Shown: positions 1-10,280 of the stretch, one piece after another
How the letters are laid out: every line of letters begins with the position of its first letter
Position numbering within the stretch: position 1 is the stretch's first letter
Origin: Azoarcus sp.
GTDB lineage: Bacteria > Pseudomonadota > Gammaproteobacteria > Burkholderiales > Rhodocyclaceae
Assembly (NCBI GenBank): GCA_031258965.1
Contig: JAIRMC010000015.1
Span: 1-64,000, forward strand
DNA length: 64,000 bases
Direction of reading: 5' to 3'
Translations under genes and position numbers: made by a program
Notes under the pieces: model-generated
Told to the model about the DNA's origin: nothing
Databases searched by the model: none
Seen by the model: the letters and a program-made list of their open reading frames with translations, nothing else

Positions 1-98
1 GCCGCCAGCGCAAACGCGACGGCCCGGGCAATCGGCGCTTTGCTGAAAAAACGGCGGGAAACGGATTTCCGGGACTGCCGGCAGAGTTTCTTGTTCAT
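1..98 (-). CDS. N-terminus of a protein running off the window edge, with a basic then hydrophobic signal-like start (MNKKLCRQSRKSVSRRFFSKAPIARAVAFALA)
   Basis: Minus-strand ATG at 98 followed by an open frame to the window edge; basic/hydrophobic N-terminus. Confidence 0.35.
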   Translation of the reverse strand, partial: MNKKLCRQSRKSVSRRFFSKAPIARAVAFALA

Positions 99-693
99 GA
101 GAACGCTCCTGAAAAAAGGCTGGGTTGAAGTCGGAAGCGATCCCCGTCGCTCATCTCTGTCCTGTGGGCGGCCAAGCCGCCGCCGTTGGGCAACAGCGAC
201 AGCGTGACCGCGCGGGTCATGTCCCCGGAGGAACACGACCGGGATCATGTATGAGCTTTTTGACAAATTCGTTATGGAACGATGACAGTCTGCTGTCTAC
301 AGCGGAGCGCTCGCGCCGTCGTCCGGCGCGGTTTCATGCGCGCCGCCTTGCAAAGCCGCGACAATGGCTTGCATCGCAGCCGCCAAAGGGGTGGAGGCAC
401 GTCACGTCCCCGGACGGGGCGGCGGCGCTATGGGAGGGCAGATCGCCATTGCCGCGGCGGATATCGCGCGGATTCCGCAAATTGTGACACAGTACGACGC
501 CATTGAAACGAATGTGCCCATCAAGGACGGATCAAGCGCCAGCTGGCGGGTCTCGTTTCCTTCGCGGGCACGATCCGTCAGACGATGAAACCGCAAATGG
601 CGAGGGAGGACAAGACCAGGGATCCGTTCGGCGGCCCTTTGCAACCCCGGAAAAATATGACAGACTGACCGAATTCCGCCAACAGGATACCCC

Positions 694-1644
694 CATGCCC
701 ACACTGGAACCCGCGCTGCAAAACTTTCCCAACCCCGTTCTCCGCTATCTGGCGGCAACCCGGCCCGCGTTCTTGAGCATTACCCTGGTTGCCTGCCTGA
801 TTGGTCTCGCCTGCGCTCATTTCAGCGGCCTGCCGTTGCGGGTCGACCGGGCGCTGATCACGGTTTTCTTTGCCTTGGCGGCGCACGCGGGGGTCAATGT
901 CATCAACGACTATTACGATTTCACGAGCGGCACGGACGTGCACAATACCGAGCGAATTTTCCCCTTCACTGGCGGCAGCCGCTTTATTACCAACGGCATA
1001 ATTCCCGCGCGGCACATGAAGATTTTCGGTTATGCGCTGCTCTTTGCGGTCATTCCCGCCGGACTTTGGCTGATGCGGGTTTCTTCCGGCGGGCTTTTCT
1101 GGATTGGTCTTGCGGGGCTTTTTGCGGGCTGGGCCTATTCCTCGCCGCCTTTGAAATTCGTCTGCCGGGGCGTCGGCGAACCGGCCATCTTGGCGGGCTG
1201 GACACTGATCGCGGCGGGCGCGGATTTCGTCCAGCGCGGCGGCTTTTCCGCCCTGCCCTGGCTTGCGGGCGTGCCTTTCGCGCTTTTGGTGGTCAATATC
1301 CTCTACATCAACCAGTTTCCCGACCGGATGGCGGATGCGGCGGCGGGCAAGCGCACGGTGATTGTGCGCCTGGGGCCGGAGGCGGCGCGCTGGGGATATC
1401 TCGCCATTGCGCTCCTTGCCTAGCCTGGCTTCTTTTCACGACAGCGGAAAACTTGCTGCCCGTCTATGCCGCAGCGGGCGTTCTCGCCCTGCCGGTTTCC
1501 CTTTCCGCCGCCCGCGACCTGCTCGCCCACGCCTCGGAACCTTCACTGCTTGCTCCCGCGTTGAAACGCACCATCCTCGCCGCCAATCTGAGCGGCCTTC
1601 TGACCGCGTTGGGCATGTGGCTTTCCACGCCCTTGACGCCATGA
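694..1644 (+). pseudogene. UbiA-family prenyltransferase, split by a frameshift near 1410-1425
   Basis: NDYYDFTSGTD and NQFPDRMADAAAGKRT motifs with multiple hydrophobic segments. The frame stops at 1423; the C-terminal part (AWLLFTTAENLLPVYAAAGVLALPVSL...) continues in another frame to 1644. Confidence 0.7.
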
Positions 1645-1779
1645 ACGATAAAAACACGAGGCCTTGCGCGGGTGTATACAAAAGCTGAGATAGCGTATTG
1701 ACCGGCAGGCCGTTGGGCAAGAGGCCGGTCGCCGCCGCCGTTCGCGGGGACGGTGGAAGTGGTGGCGGACGGCGCTGGA

Positions 1780-2075
1780 TCGGACGAAGCTCCGGCATGC
1801 GTTTGCCGGTCTTGATTTCCAGCGCGCGCCGTTCGAGCCATTGATGAAATACGATCTCGAAGGTATATTCGCTGGACAGGCGAACGGTCTGCCGTTTCTG
1901 TTTGCGATCCATGTGCGGGTTGGCGCCCTTGGCGAGCAGGGCGCGCGCTTCATCGCGGACCTGACGCGCATCCCGCAGGGGCAGCTCGGGATAGGTGCCC
2001 AGGGACATGCGTTTCTGCCTGTCACCCCGGTAATAACGAAAATGCCACGATTTACCGCCCTGCGGGGAAACCGTG
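1780..2075 (-). pseudogene. Relic of a tyrosine recombinase/integrase (N-terminal arm-binding domain only)
   Basis: Minus-strand GGKSWHFRYYRGDRQKRMSLGTYPELPLRDARQVRDEARALLAKGANPHMDRKQKR resembles the DUF4102 arm of P4-type integrases; no catalytic R-H-R-Y domain follows. Confidence 0.65.
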
Positions 2076-2124
2076 AGGGACAGTCCATCCCGCTATTGAT
2101 GACGATCAACCAGAAGTCCCCTAA

Positions 2125-2640
2125 ATGAAATGCCCATTCTGCGGTGACGCCAACACCCAGGTCACTGACACCCGCGAAAACGATGACGGTGACGTGGTGC
2201 GCCGCCGCCGCCGCTGCGTGCGTTGCGACAAGCGTTTCACCACCTACGAGCGCATCGACCTCAAACATCCTCACATCATCAAGCGCAACGGCAACCGCTG
2301 CGAATACGAACGCGGCAAACTTGTCGCCAGCATGGAACTGGCCTTGCGCAAGCGCCCGGTCACGACCGAGGCGTTGGAAGCCGCGGTCGACCGCATCGAG
2401 GCGCGATTGCTTGCCGTGGGCGAAGCCGAAATCGCCAGCGTCCAAATCGGCGAACTGGTGATGAAAGAATTGCGCAAGCTCGACAAGGTGGCATATATCC
2501 GCTACGCCTCGGTGTATCGCAATTTCGCCGATGTCGGCGAGTTTTCTTCCCTTATTCGTGAAGTGCAGCCTCCGGCGCGCCCAAAGCGGACGCCCGCCCC
2601 GGCCTCCAGCGAAACCCGGCATGACCTTTTCGACGACTGA
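2125..2640 (+). CDS. nrdR: Transcriptional repressor NrdR
   Basis: [43 protein letters not shown] zinc ribbon plus ATP-cone, typical NrdR length. Confidence 0.95.
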   Translation: MKCPFCGDANTQVTDTRENDDGDVVRRRRRCVRCDKRFTTYERIDLKHPHIIKRNGNRCEYERGKLVASMELALRKRPVTTEALEAAVDRIEARLLAVGEAEIASVQIGELVMKELRKLDKVAYIRYASVYRNFADVGEFSSLIREVQPPARPKRTPAPASSETRHDLFDD

Positions 2641-3715
2641 CCGCGAAGCCATGGCGCGCGCGCTCGCGCTGGCCGCCCGAGGGCTTGCCACCGCCACGCC
2701 CAACCCCAGGGTCGGCTGCGTCATCCTGCGCGACGGGAAAACCGTCGGCGAAGGCTGGCACCACCGCGCCGGGGAACCTCATGCCGAAGCGCTCGCCCTG
2801 GCCCAAGCGGGCGAAGCCGCAAGAAGCGCGACCGCCTACGTCACCCTGGAGCCTTGCGCTCATTTCGGTCGCACCCCCCCCTGCGCCGACGCCCTCGCCG
2901 CCGCAGGCGTCGTCCGCGTCGTCGCCGCGATGCAAGACCCCAATCCGAAAGTCGCCGGGCGCGGCTTCGCTAGGCTCCGCGCCACGGGCATCGGCGTCGA
3001 ATGCGGACTCCTCCACGACGAAGCGCATGAACTCAATATCGGTTTCATTTCGCGCATGACCCGCCAGCGCCCCTGGCTGCGCCTGAAGACCGCCGCTACG
3101 CTGGACGGCAAGACCGCGTTGGAAAATGGCGTCAGTCAGTGGATCACCGGCCCCGGCGCACGCGCCGACGGCCACCGCTGGCGCGCGCGGGCCTGCGCCG
3201 TCCTCACCGGCATCGGCACCGTCAAGGCGGATAACCCGCAACTCACCGTGCGAGCCATCCCCTGCGAACGTCAGCCCTTGCGCATTCTCATCGATGCCCG
3301 GCTTGACGTCGACCCCGCCGCCCGCATCCTGCAAGGCGCTCCCGCCCTGATTATCACCGCCGCCGATACCCATGAGGCGCGCGCCCGGCGTCTCGCCGAT
3401 GCCGGGCATCGTATGCTCCGCCTGCCCGGCGCGGAAGGCCGCGTCGACCTCCTTGCCCTGCCGCACGAACTGGCGGCGCTCGAACTCAACGAAATCCACA
3501 TTGAAGCGGGCGCAAGGCTCAACGGCGCGCTACTCGCCGCCGGTTGTGTCGACGAACTCCTGCTTTACCTTGCGCCCATCGCCGTGGGCTGCGCCGCGCG
3601 CGGCATGTTCGACTTGCCCGCCTTGACGGCGCTTGATGCGGCGCACAGGTTCGCTATTCGGGATTGCGAAAGAATTGAGGAGGATTTGCGCATCATTGCA
3701 CGAAAGGCCATATAA
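2621..3715 (+). CDS. ribD: Bifunctional riboflavin biosynthesis deaminase/reductase RibD
   Basis: [31 protein letters not shown] deaminase motifs plus reductase domain; overlaps the 3' end of nrdR. Confidence 0.93.
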   Translation: MTFSTTDREAMARALALAARGLATATPNPRVGCVILRDGKTVGEGWHHRAGEPHAEALALAQAGEAARSATAYVTLEPCAHFGRTPPCADALAAAGVVRVVAAMQDPNPKVAGRGFARLRATGIGVECGLLHDEAHELNIGFISRMTRQRPWLRLKTAATLDGKTALENGVSQWITGPGARADGHRWRARACAVLTGIGTVKADNPQLTVRAIPCERQPLRILIDARLDVDPAARILQGAPALIITAADTHEARARRLADAGHRMLRLPGAEGRVDLLALPHELAALELNEIHIEAGARLNGALLAAGCVDELLLYLAPIAVGCAARGMFDLPALTALDAAHRFAIRDCERIEEDLRIIARKAI

Positions 3716-3753
3716 AGGCTGTTATCCAGAAACATGGCGCGCGCCAATACTCA

Positions 3754-4140
3754 TCAATCACCTGGCGCAATATTCCACAGACCAGCGAATGTCCATAGTA
3801 TCAAACCGCTCAGTAATAGCATTTCGCCGTTCCGGTATAAATGCACCTTACGCTTTCTCGTCCCAATCACCAGTAAGGCCACACCCGAAGCCAATAAAGT
3901 CACGGATACAACAATAAGAGAAAAATACCGTATCACCGGCATGGCTTTCAATGGCGGTATCAAGTCCGACTGAACGCCGATGAAAAAAACGAGCACCGCC
4001 ATGGAAAGTATGGCAGTGAGATAGACAAGGACAGTCATGGGTCTGCCGATGCCAGTACCGACCTGGAAGCTCGTCACGGGGGGCGGATTCCAGAGACTGG
4101 GGGCGGGCCGCGCCTTTCGTGTTCTTCTTCTCGAATTCAC
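3754..4140 (-). CDS. Small membrane protein of unknown function
   Basis: About 128 aa ORF with three predicted hydrophobic segments. Confidence 0.5.
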   Translation of the reverse strand: MNSRRRTRKARPAPSLWNPPPVTSFQVGTGIGRPMTVLVYLTAILSMAVLVFFIGVQSDLIPPLKAMPVIRYFSLIVVSVTLLASGVALLVIGTRKRKVHLYRNGEMLLLSGLILWTFAGLWNIAPGD

Positions 4141-4294
4141 TGTGACTCACAAATTCGTATCGTTATATTGACCCTCATTTTAAGCCTCTTTTCACGGAAC
4201 GATGCGGAAATGTATACCTCCGCGTGAATTTATTCATTCTCTAAATCAGAAGGCAACTACAAAATAAAGTACATCTCTCTATTTCCAGCCAGTA

Positions 4295-4654
4295 ATGAAA
4301 CGTGACGTGAGCTGGACTCCGATCAGCAAAGAAGGCCTTAATACGGAGATCGAACGTGCCCTTGCAAAAATGACGGAAGAGATGCGCCGCAAATTCGCGG
4401 CTATTCGTATTCCATTTCTCGAATTTCGTTGCAGACGTCACGAATTGATGGGCGACGAAACGCTTTACGCAATCGCCAGCAAAGGGCGGCAATACATCAT
4501 CTACGACGATGTGGAAAGCGATTTCGGCCTTGTCGTGCTCTCTCCCGGTGAAAGCGAGCGGACTTTGCGTTTCTGGGTGTTGGCCGACGGGCTTCCAAAT
4601 GCCATGCGGGTGCTGGAGAACGGCGACTACAGCGCATGCTTGGTCGCTCCCTGA
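4295..4654 (+). CDS. Hypothetical protein (119 aa)
   Basis: Intact ORF with balanced composition; no recognised domain. Confidence 0.55.
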   Translation: MKRDVSWTPISKEGLNTEIERALAKMTEEMRRKFAAIRIPFLEFRCRRHELMGDETLYAIASKGRQYIIYDDVESDFGLVVLSPGESERTLRFWVLADGLPNAMRVLENGDYSACLVAP

Positions 4655-4998
4655 CAAACCGGCCGGTCGAGCGCCACCGCCATGCCCACGCTGATCAGGT
4701 TTTGCAGCACGATGAACACAAACACCACGATGGTCAGCGTCACCAGCGGCGCGCCCCCAGCGCGCAGGCGCGAAAAATCCGCGTTCAACCCGATCGAGGC
4801 AAAAAACATCAGCATGAAGCTATTTTGCAGGCTATCGTCAATCGCCAGCGAGAACCCGTTATATTGGTGCAGCGCCGTCACCGCCAGTGCGGCCACGAGG
4901 CCCCCCGACACAGGCTCCGGAATATTGAAATGCGACAGAAACGAGACCTTCGACACCAGCCAGCGGCCAACCAGCAACACCGCCACTGCGGCGATCAA
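4627..4998 (-). pseudogene. gltS: Truncated sodium/glutamate symporter GltS (N-terminal fragment)
   Basis: VSFLSHFNIPEPVSGGLVAAL...FMLMFFASIGLNADFSRLRAGG matches the GltS N-terminus; homology ends after about 110 aa and the frame stops. Confidence 0.7.
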
Positions 4999-5170
4999 TG
5001 TGTAATACGCGTTGAGCGTTAATTGTATTTCATGAATTCTCTTTCCAAATCATGCGCGCCATCCTAGCAGCCCCGAAATCCGGGGCGCGTGTGAATCCAT
5101 CCTATCCCGGACAAAACAGATACCCGTCAAGGCATGACGATGCGCGGATCGCCGCTGCGCGCCAGACCAA

Positions 5171-6076
5171 ATGAACGCGCCCTACATTGGCCGCTTCGCC
5201 CCCACGCCGAGCGGCCCGCTGCATTTCGGCTCGCTCGTCGCCGCGCTCGGCAGCGCGCTCGAAGCCCGCCGCCATGGCGGCGCGTGGCGCGTGCGCATCG
5301 AGGACATCGACGCCCCGCGCATCGTGCCCGGCATGGCCGATGCCATACTCGCCACGCTCGAACGCCATGGTTTCGAGTGGGATGGCGAAGTCATGTGGCA
5401 GAGCCGGCGCGCCGATGCCCACGCCGCCGCGCTGGCGCGGCTCAAGGCGGGCGGCCACATCTTCCCCTGCGCCTGCACACGGCGGGAGATGGCCGATTCC
5501 GCGCTTGCCCGCGACGGTTCCCGGCGCTATCCCGGCGCCTGCCGCGACGGACTCCCGCCGGGCCGTGCGCCCCGCACATGGCGGGTCAGGGCCGAGGGGC
5601 TGATCCGCTTCGACGACGCCATTCAAGGGCCGCAAGAAGAAAACCTCGCCCGCGACGTGGGCGATTACGTGGTTTCCCGCGCCGATGGACTTGTCGCCTA
5701 TCAGCTTGCCGTCGTGGTCGACGATGCCGCGCAGGGCATTACCCACGTCGTACGCGGCGCGGACTTGCTCGGCTCGACCGCGCGGCAAATCCACCTCCAG
5801 CGCCTGCTCGGCCTGCCCGTGCCCGCCTACGCCCATTTGCCCGTGGCCGCCAATGCCATGGGAGAAAAACTTTCCAAACAAACCTTGGCGCGCGCCATCG
5901 ACAGCTTCCCGCCCGCCCGCGCATTGGCTTGGGCGCTGGCCTTCCTGGGGCAGCATCCGCCCGACGCGCTGGCCGGGGCATCCCTCGCGCAAGTGTGGGC
6001 ATGGGCACGCGCGCATTGGTGCATCGAGCGCGTTCCCCGCCGCCTGCAATGCCCCGCCCCCGGTCCCGCCGCCTGA
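5171..6076 (+). CDS. gluQ: Glutamyl-Q tRNA(Asp) synthetase
   Basis: YIGRFAPTPSGPLHFGSLVAALGS and KLSKQ motifs, about 300 aa, no C-terminal anticodon domain. Confidence 0.92.
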   Translation: MNAPYIGRFAPTPSGPLHFGSLVAALGSALEARRHGGAWRVRIEDIDAPRIVPGMADAILATLERHGFEWDGEVMWQSRRADAHAAALARLKAGGHIFPCACTRREMADSALARDGSRRYPGACRDGLPPGRAPRTWRVRAEGLIRFDDAIQGPQEENLARDVGDYVVSRADGLVAYQLAVVVDDAAQGITHVVRGADLLGSTARQIHLQRLLGLPVPAYAHLPVAANAMGEKLSKQTLARAIDSFPPARALAWALAFLGQHPPDALAGASLAQVWAWARAHWCIERVPRRLQCPAPGPAA

Positions 6077-6217
6077 GCCGTACGACCCGAAGCCATTGAC
6101 AGCGAAGCGCGCCAGAAACCGCCAGGCTGGGGTTTCATAAGCATATGAATACCCGCGCACATATCAAAAGAAAGCCCGGTTCTAGACTTCCGCGCGGATC
6201 ATGGCTACCTTCCCCCG

Positions 6218-7444
6218 ATGCGAACTGTCGACTTCCTTGTCATCGGCGCGGGCATTCTTGGCCTGTCCATTGCCCGCGAACTGAAACGCCGCCTGCCCGA
6301 TGCCGCGATCACGGTACTAGAAAAGGAGGCGGAAGCGGGCAGGCATTCCAGCGGACGCAATAGCGGCGTACTGCACAGCGGGCTGTATTACCCGCCGGGT
6401 TCCCTGAAAGCGCGGCTGTGCCGCCAGGGCGCGGCGGAGATGGCGGCATTCCACGAAGAACACGGCCTGCCCCTGAAGCGTTGCGGCAAAATCCTGACGC
6501 CCGCCGCGCCGCGCTTTGCCGATGAAATGGCGATCATCGCCGAACGCGCCGCGCAAAACGGCGTCAAGGCGAAAATACTGGATGAACGGGCGCTGCGCGA
6601 ACTGGAGCCGGAAACCCGCTCGGCGACCGGCTCGGCGCTCTGGGTTCCCGATACCGCCGTCGGCGCGCCCCTCGCGGCGATTCGCGCCCTGGCGCGGGAC
6701 GTACGGGCGCAAGGCGTCGAACTGCTTTTCAATAGCGAACTCGCGGATATCTCGCCACAGCGGCGGCAAGCGATTCCGCGCAATGGCGATGCAATCCATT
6801 TCGCTTACGCCATCAATGCCGCCGGTCTCCACGCCGACCGCGTCGCGCACCGCTTTGGCGCGGCGCGGCGGTATGCCTTGCTGCCCTTCAAGGGCCTGTA
6901 CTGGAAACTGAACCCGGACGCGGGCATTCGCCTGAACCATCTGGTCTACCCCGTGCCGGATCTGCGGATCCTGTATCTCGGCGTGCACACCACCACGGCG
7001 GTCGATGGCGCGATCTATCTCGGCCCGACCGCCGCACCCGCCTGGGGACGGGAAAACTATCTCGGCCTACGGGGCATCGCGCCCGCCGAACTGCCGCGCA
7101 TCGCCCGGCATCTGGCGCGGATGTTCATTTCCGACCAGGACGGCTTTCGCGCACAAGCGTGGCAGGAAGGACGGCGCTATTTCAAACGCTGGTTCTTCCC
7201 CGCCGCGCAAAGCCTGCTGCCGCGCCTCGAACCCCGGCACCTGCTGCCCGCCGCCAAGGTTGGCCTGCATCCGCGCATTTTCGACCGGGAAAAGGGCGAA
7301 CTGCTCAAGGATTTCCTGCTGGAACACAGCGAAAACGCCATTCACCTGCTGGGCGCGACCTCGCCCGCCTGGACGAGCGCCTTTCCGCTTGCCCGCCACC
7401 TTTGCGACCAAATACCCTTTTTTGACCGAGGAGAACCCGCATGA
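6218..7444 (+). CDS. lhgO: L-2-hydroxyglutarate oxidase (LhgO family FAD oxidoreductase)
   Basis: VIGAGILGLSIARELKRR, HSSGRNSGVLHSGLYYPPGSLKARLC motifs. Confidence 0.88.
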   Translation: MRTVDFLVIGAGILGLSIARELKRRLPDAAITVLEKEAEAGRHSSGRNSGVLHSGLYYPPGSLKARLCRQGAAEMAAFHEEHGLPLKRCGKILTPAAPRFADEMAIIAERAAQNGVKAKILDERALRELEPETRSATGSALWVPDTAVGAPLAAIRALARDVRAQGVELLFNSELADISPQRRQAIPRNGDAIHFAYAINAAGLHADRVAHRFGAARRYALLPFKGLYWKLNPDAGIRLNHLVYPVPDLRILYLGVHTTTAVDGAIYLGPTAAPAWGRENYLGLRGIAPAELPRIARHLARMFISDQDGFRAQAWQEGRRYFKRWFFPAAQSLLPRLEPRHLLPAAKVGLHPRIFDREKGELLKDFLLEHSENAIHLLGATSPAWTSAFPLARHLCDQIPFFDRGEPA

Positions 7445-8214
7445 CCCAACTCACCCATTCCGATGCCGCCCGCGACGCCCGCGTCGACGTCGCGGCGGCC
7501 TGTCGCCTGACCCACCTGTTCGGCTGGACGGACCTGCTTGCCACGCACATCTCCGTCCGCGTACCGGGACGCCGCGACCGCTATTTTGTCAACCCCCTGG
7601 GGGTCGCCTTCGACGAAGTCAGCGCCTCCAACGTGCTGGAAGTCGATCTCGAGGGTAACGTCATCGTCGAGGGCGGGCGCGGCGCGGGCGAACTGAACCC
7701 CGCCGGCACCGTCATCCACGGTGCGATTCACGCCACCGGCCTGGAGGCCGCCAACGCCGTGGTGCATTTGCACGCCAGGGATGGCGTCGCCGTTTCCTGC
7801 CAGCGCGACGGTCTCCTGCCGCTCACGCAAATGGCCCTGATGATTTACGCCGATGTGGCCTACCACGATTTCCAGGGCGTCGTGCTGGACAAAGCCGAGC
7901 GGCAAAGCCTGCTCGACGACCTTGGCGGCAAGCACAACCTGATCCTGAGAAACCACGGCACGCTCTCCATCGGGCGCGGCATGCCCGAAGCTTTCGGCCG
8001 CATCTGGCGGCTGGAACGCGCCTGCCGCTTCCAGCTTGCCGCGCAATCGGCGGGCGTACCCTTGCGGACGTTGCCGCAACACGTCATCGACCGCACGATC
8101 GGGCAAGTCAAGACCATCAGCGGCGATGACGCCAAATTCTTCCCCGCGGGCAAACGCGAATGGGCAGCACATCTGCGGCGGCTTGATCGGGAATCGCCGG
8201 GGTATCGGGACTAA
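7441..8214 (+). CDS. Class II aldolase/adducin family protein
   Basis: THLFGWTDLLATHISVRVPG, LHARDGVAVS, LRNHGTLSIG; overlaps the lhgO stop by 4 nt. Confidence 0.88.
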   Translation: MTQLTHSDAARDARVDVAAACRLTHLFGWTDLLATHISVRVPGRRDRYFVNPLGVAFDEVSASNVLEVDLEGNVIVEGGRGAGELNPAGTVIHGAIHATGLEAANAVVHLHARDGVAVSCQRDGLLPLTQMALMIYADVAYHDFQGVVLDKAERQSLLDDLGGKHNLILRNHGTLSIGRGMPEAFGRIWRLERACRFQLAAQSAGVPLRTLPQHVIDRTIGQVKTISGDDAKFFPAGKREWAAHLRRLDRESPGYRD

Positions 8215-8371
8215 CGCATAATGCGTTTCACTTGGCGCGCCGGATTCTTTTCGGATTGATCCGGAATTGGAATTACAACAGCCCAAACCGCCGCCCGCCA
8301 ACCCCGCTGCACGGCATTCCGCCCCGCCCCGCCGCCCGTTCATCCCTTTGTAAGGTTGCGGAAGCCTAAAC

Positions 8372-8511
8372 CGCCGCCCGTTCAATCCAACCTGATGTTA
8401 CGGGCGCATCAATCGCCGCCCGTTCAACCCGAGCCAATGTTACAGCCACATCAATCGCCGCCCGTTCATCCCAAACCGATGTTACGGGCGCATCAATCGC
8501 CGCCCGTCCAG
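8372..8511. repeat. 42-bp tandem repeat (3.3 copies), consensus CGCCGCCCGTTCAaCCcaanCnnATGTTACgGgCgCATCAAT
   Basis: Copies start at 8372, 8414, 8456 and 8498 (partial), aligned by eye. Confidence 0.9.
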
Positions 8512-8560
8512 GCATTTGTTGTATTGAAGACACTCCAGCCCCCGCCCTAATGGAACAGAA

Positions 8561-9547
8561 ATGACCCTCACCGTCTTCGGCGCGGGCGCGATTGGCGCCT
8601 ACATGGCGGGCAAACTGGCGAACGCGGGCATTCCCGTGCGCCTGATCGCCCGTCCCGCCACCGCGGCCCGCCTGGCCGCCGACGGTCTTGCCATCGAAGA
8701 AAACGGACAAACCCTGCATCTCAAGGCGGGCGGACTATTGACGTTCCAGGCCACGAAGCCCGCAGCGCCATCGCCCGCCGGCATCCTGCTCATCACCGTC
8801 AAGAGCCACCAGCTACTGGCCGCCCTGCCGGACATCGCCCCGTTCATCGGCCCGCGCACCCTAGCGGTCTGCTTGCAGAACGGCATTCCGTGGTGGTATT
8901 TCCATGGGCTGCAAGGGACATATGCGGGCCGCAATTCGCGATGCCTCGATCCCGAGGGGCGTCTTCCCGCCGCCTTGCCGTTGCCGCGCCTGCTGGGCGG
9001 AGTCATCCAGAAATCCGCCGAGCAACCCGTTCCAGGGCGGATCGTGGCAAACCCGGTCAAGGGCGATGCCTTCATATTCGGTTCGCCCCTGCCGGGTTTC
9101 CGGCCCGAGGGCGCGAAAGAACTATTATCCGCGCTGCTGCGCGCCGGGTTGAACCCCCGGATCAGCGACGACATCCGTCGTGACGTCTGGATAAAGCTCC
9201 TAGGCAACGCCGTCTTCAATCCGCTCTCTGCCCTCGCCGATGCCGACCTTGCCGCCATGCTCGCCTTCCCGCCCGCCCGGCAACTCATCCGCGACGGCAT
9301 GGCGGAAGTCGTTGCCGTCGCCCGCGCCCATGGCATTTCGCTGGACATCTCCCTCGACGCGCGCCTGCAACGCGCCGAAGCCGCCGGCGCGTTCCGCACA
9401 TCCATGCTGCAAGACAAACTCAAGGGCAGGACGCTGGAGATCGACGGCATCCTCGGCGGGCTTCTGGAACTCGCGCGGCTCGCGCGAGTATCGGTTCCGC
9501 ATCTGGAAACGCTGTATGCCGCGACGGCGCTGATGCGCCAAGCCTGA
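8561..9547 (+). CDS. panE: 2-dehydropantoate 2-reductase family protein
   Basis: VFGAGAIGAYMAGKL Rossmann motif, LLITVKSHQL, LQNGIPWWYF, LLGNAVFNPLSAL. Confidence 0.85.
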   Translation: MTLTVFGAGAIGAYMAGKLANAGIPVRLIARPATAARLAADGLAIEENGQTLHLKAGGLLTFQATKPAAPSPAGILLITVKSHQLLAALPDIAPFIGPRTLAVCLQNGIPWWYFHGLQGTYAGRNSRCLDPEGRLPAALPLPRLLGGVIQKSAEQPVPGRIVANPVKGDAFIFGSPLPGFRPEGAKELLSALLRAGLNPRISDDIRRDVWIKLLGNAVFNPLSALADADLAAMLAFPPARQLIRDGMAEVVAVARAHGISLDISLDARLQRAEAAGAFRTSMLQDKLKGRTLEIDGILGGLLELARLARVSVPHLETLYAATALMRQA

Positions 9548-9708
9548 TACAGCGCCGGATACTGCCTTCGGCGGATCTCCGTGAACGCCGTCACGCCTTG
9601 CGGGTGACATTCGCCTCACCCCGCGCGCGATTCCCGCGGGGGAAGCTTGACAATATATCCTGTAATTACGTATAGATATACGCTCCTTCAACGACATAGC
9701 TGGACGCC

Positions 9709-10191
9709 ATGAAAAACCACCATAACCGGGCCATTCCCTCGCAAACCCAGGAACAAGTCCAGAACCTCCTGAAACAAATCGTCGAACTCCTCGCGCCCTA
9801 CGCGCTTGCCCTGACGCCCGCCGAGCGGCACGAACTCCCGAAAATGGGCGAAAAAACCCTCAGCTTCGTCGAAAAGGCCCATGAACTTGCGCAGCAGAAT
9901 TCTTCCATCCGCCCGCCGTACCTCAACATGGCAGAGTTCGATGCCGACTTCAGCGACGCGCTTGGTTTGCGTTCCCTGCATCTCATGGCCCGCCAGGTCG
10001 AGGAAATCATCAGCGACACCATGATGAGCGCGGGCAGCGAAACTTATCAGGCGGCGCTCGTCTTTTACAGCGCGACGAAAATCGCCGCTGAACAGAACGT
10101 CCCCGGTGCAAAGGCCATGTACGAAGAACTGCGCGTGCGTTTTCCGCGCGGCCGCCGCAAACCCACGCAGCCCGATCCGTCCAAGGGCTGA
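9709..10191 (+). CDS. Hypothetical protein (160 aa)
   Basis: Intact ORF; no recognised family. Confidence 0.6.
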   Translation: MKNHHNRAIPSQTQEQVQNLLKQIVELLAPYALALTPAERHELPKMGEKTLSFVEKAHELAQQNSSIRPPYLNMAEFDADFSDALGLRSLHLMARQVEEIISDTMMSAGSETYQAALVFYSATKIAAEQNVPGAKAMYEELRVRFPRGRRKPTQPDPSKG

Positions 10192-10280
10192 AAAACCCGG
10201 CGTGCGCCGCGGCAATCCACGCCATCCCCAGGACAAGGATTTCGGGCGCTTCGCGGGGGCAAGCAGTTTCGCGGGGGCGA

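Noticed and set aside
125-687. Several short overlapping ORFs upstream of the UbiA-family gene
   Set aside because: Mutually overlapping in different frames with no recognisable domain; probably non-coding.
2874-2881. C8 tract in ribD as a phase-variation site
   Set aside because: It encodes the conserved [10 protein letters not shown] motif, so codon constraint explains it; no frame break.
5102-6160. Long minus-strand ORF (352 aa) opposite gluQ, and similar long shadow ORFs at 10812-12125, 13358-14938, 26787-28457, 29391-30581, 34548-36047 and 36048-37082
   Set aside because: Each lies antisense to a gene with clear family motifs; low-complexity Arg/Gly/Ala-rich translations are typical of high-GC shadow frames.
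8356-8550. 64-aa proline-rich repeat ORF
   Set aside because: It is a by-product of a 42-bp tandem repeat in an intergenic gap; no supporting coding signal.
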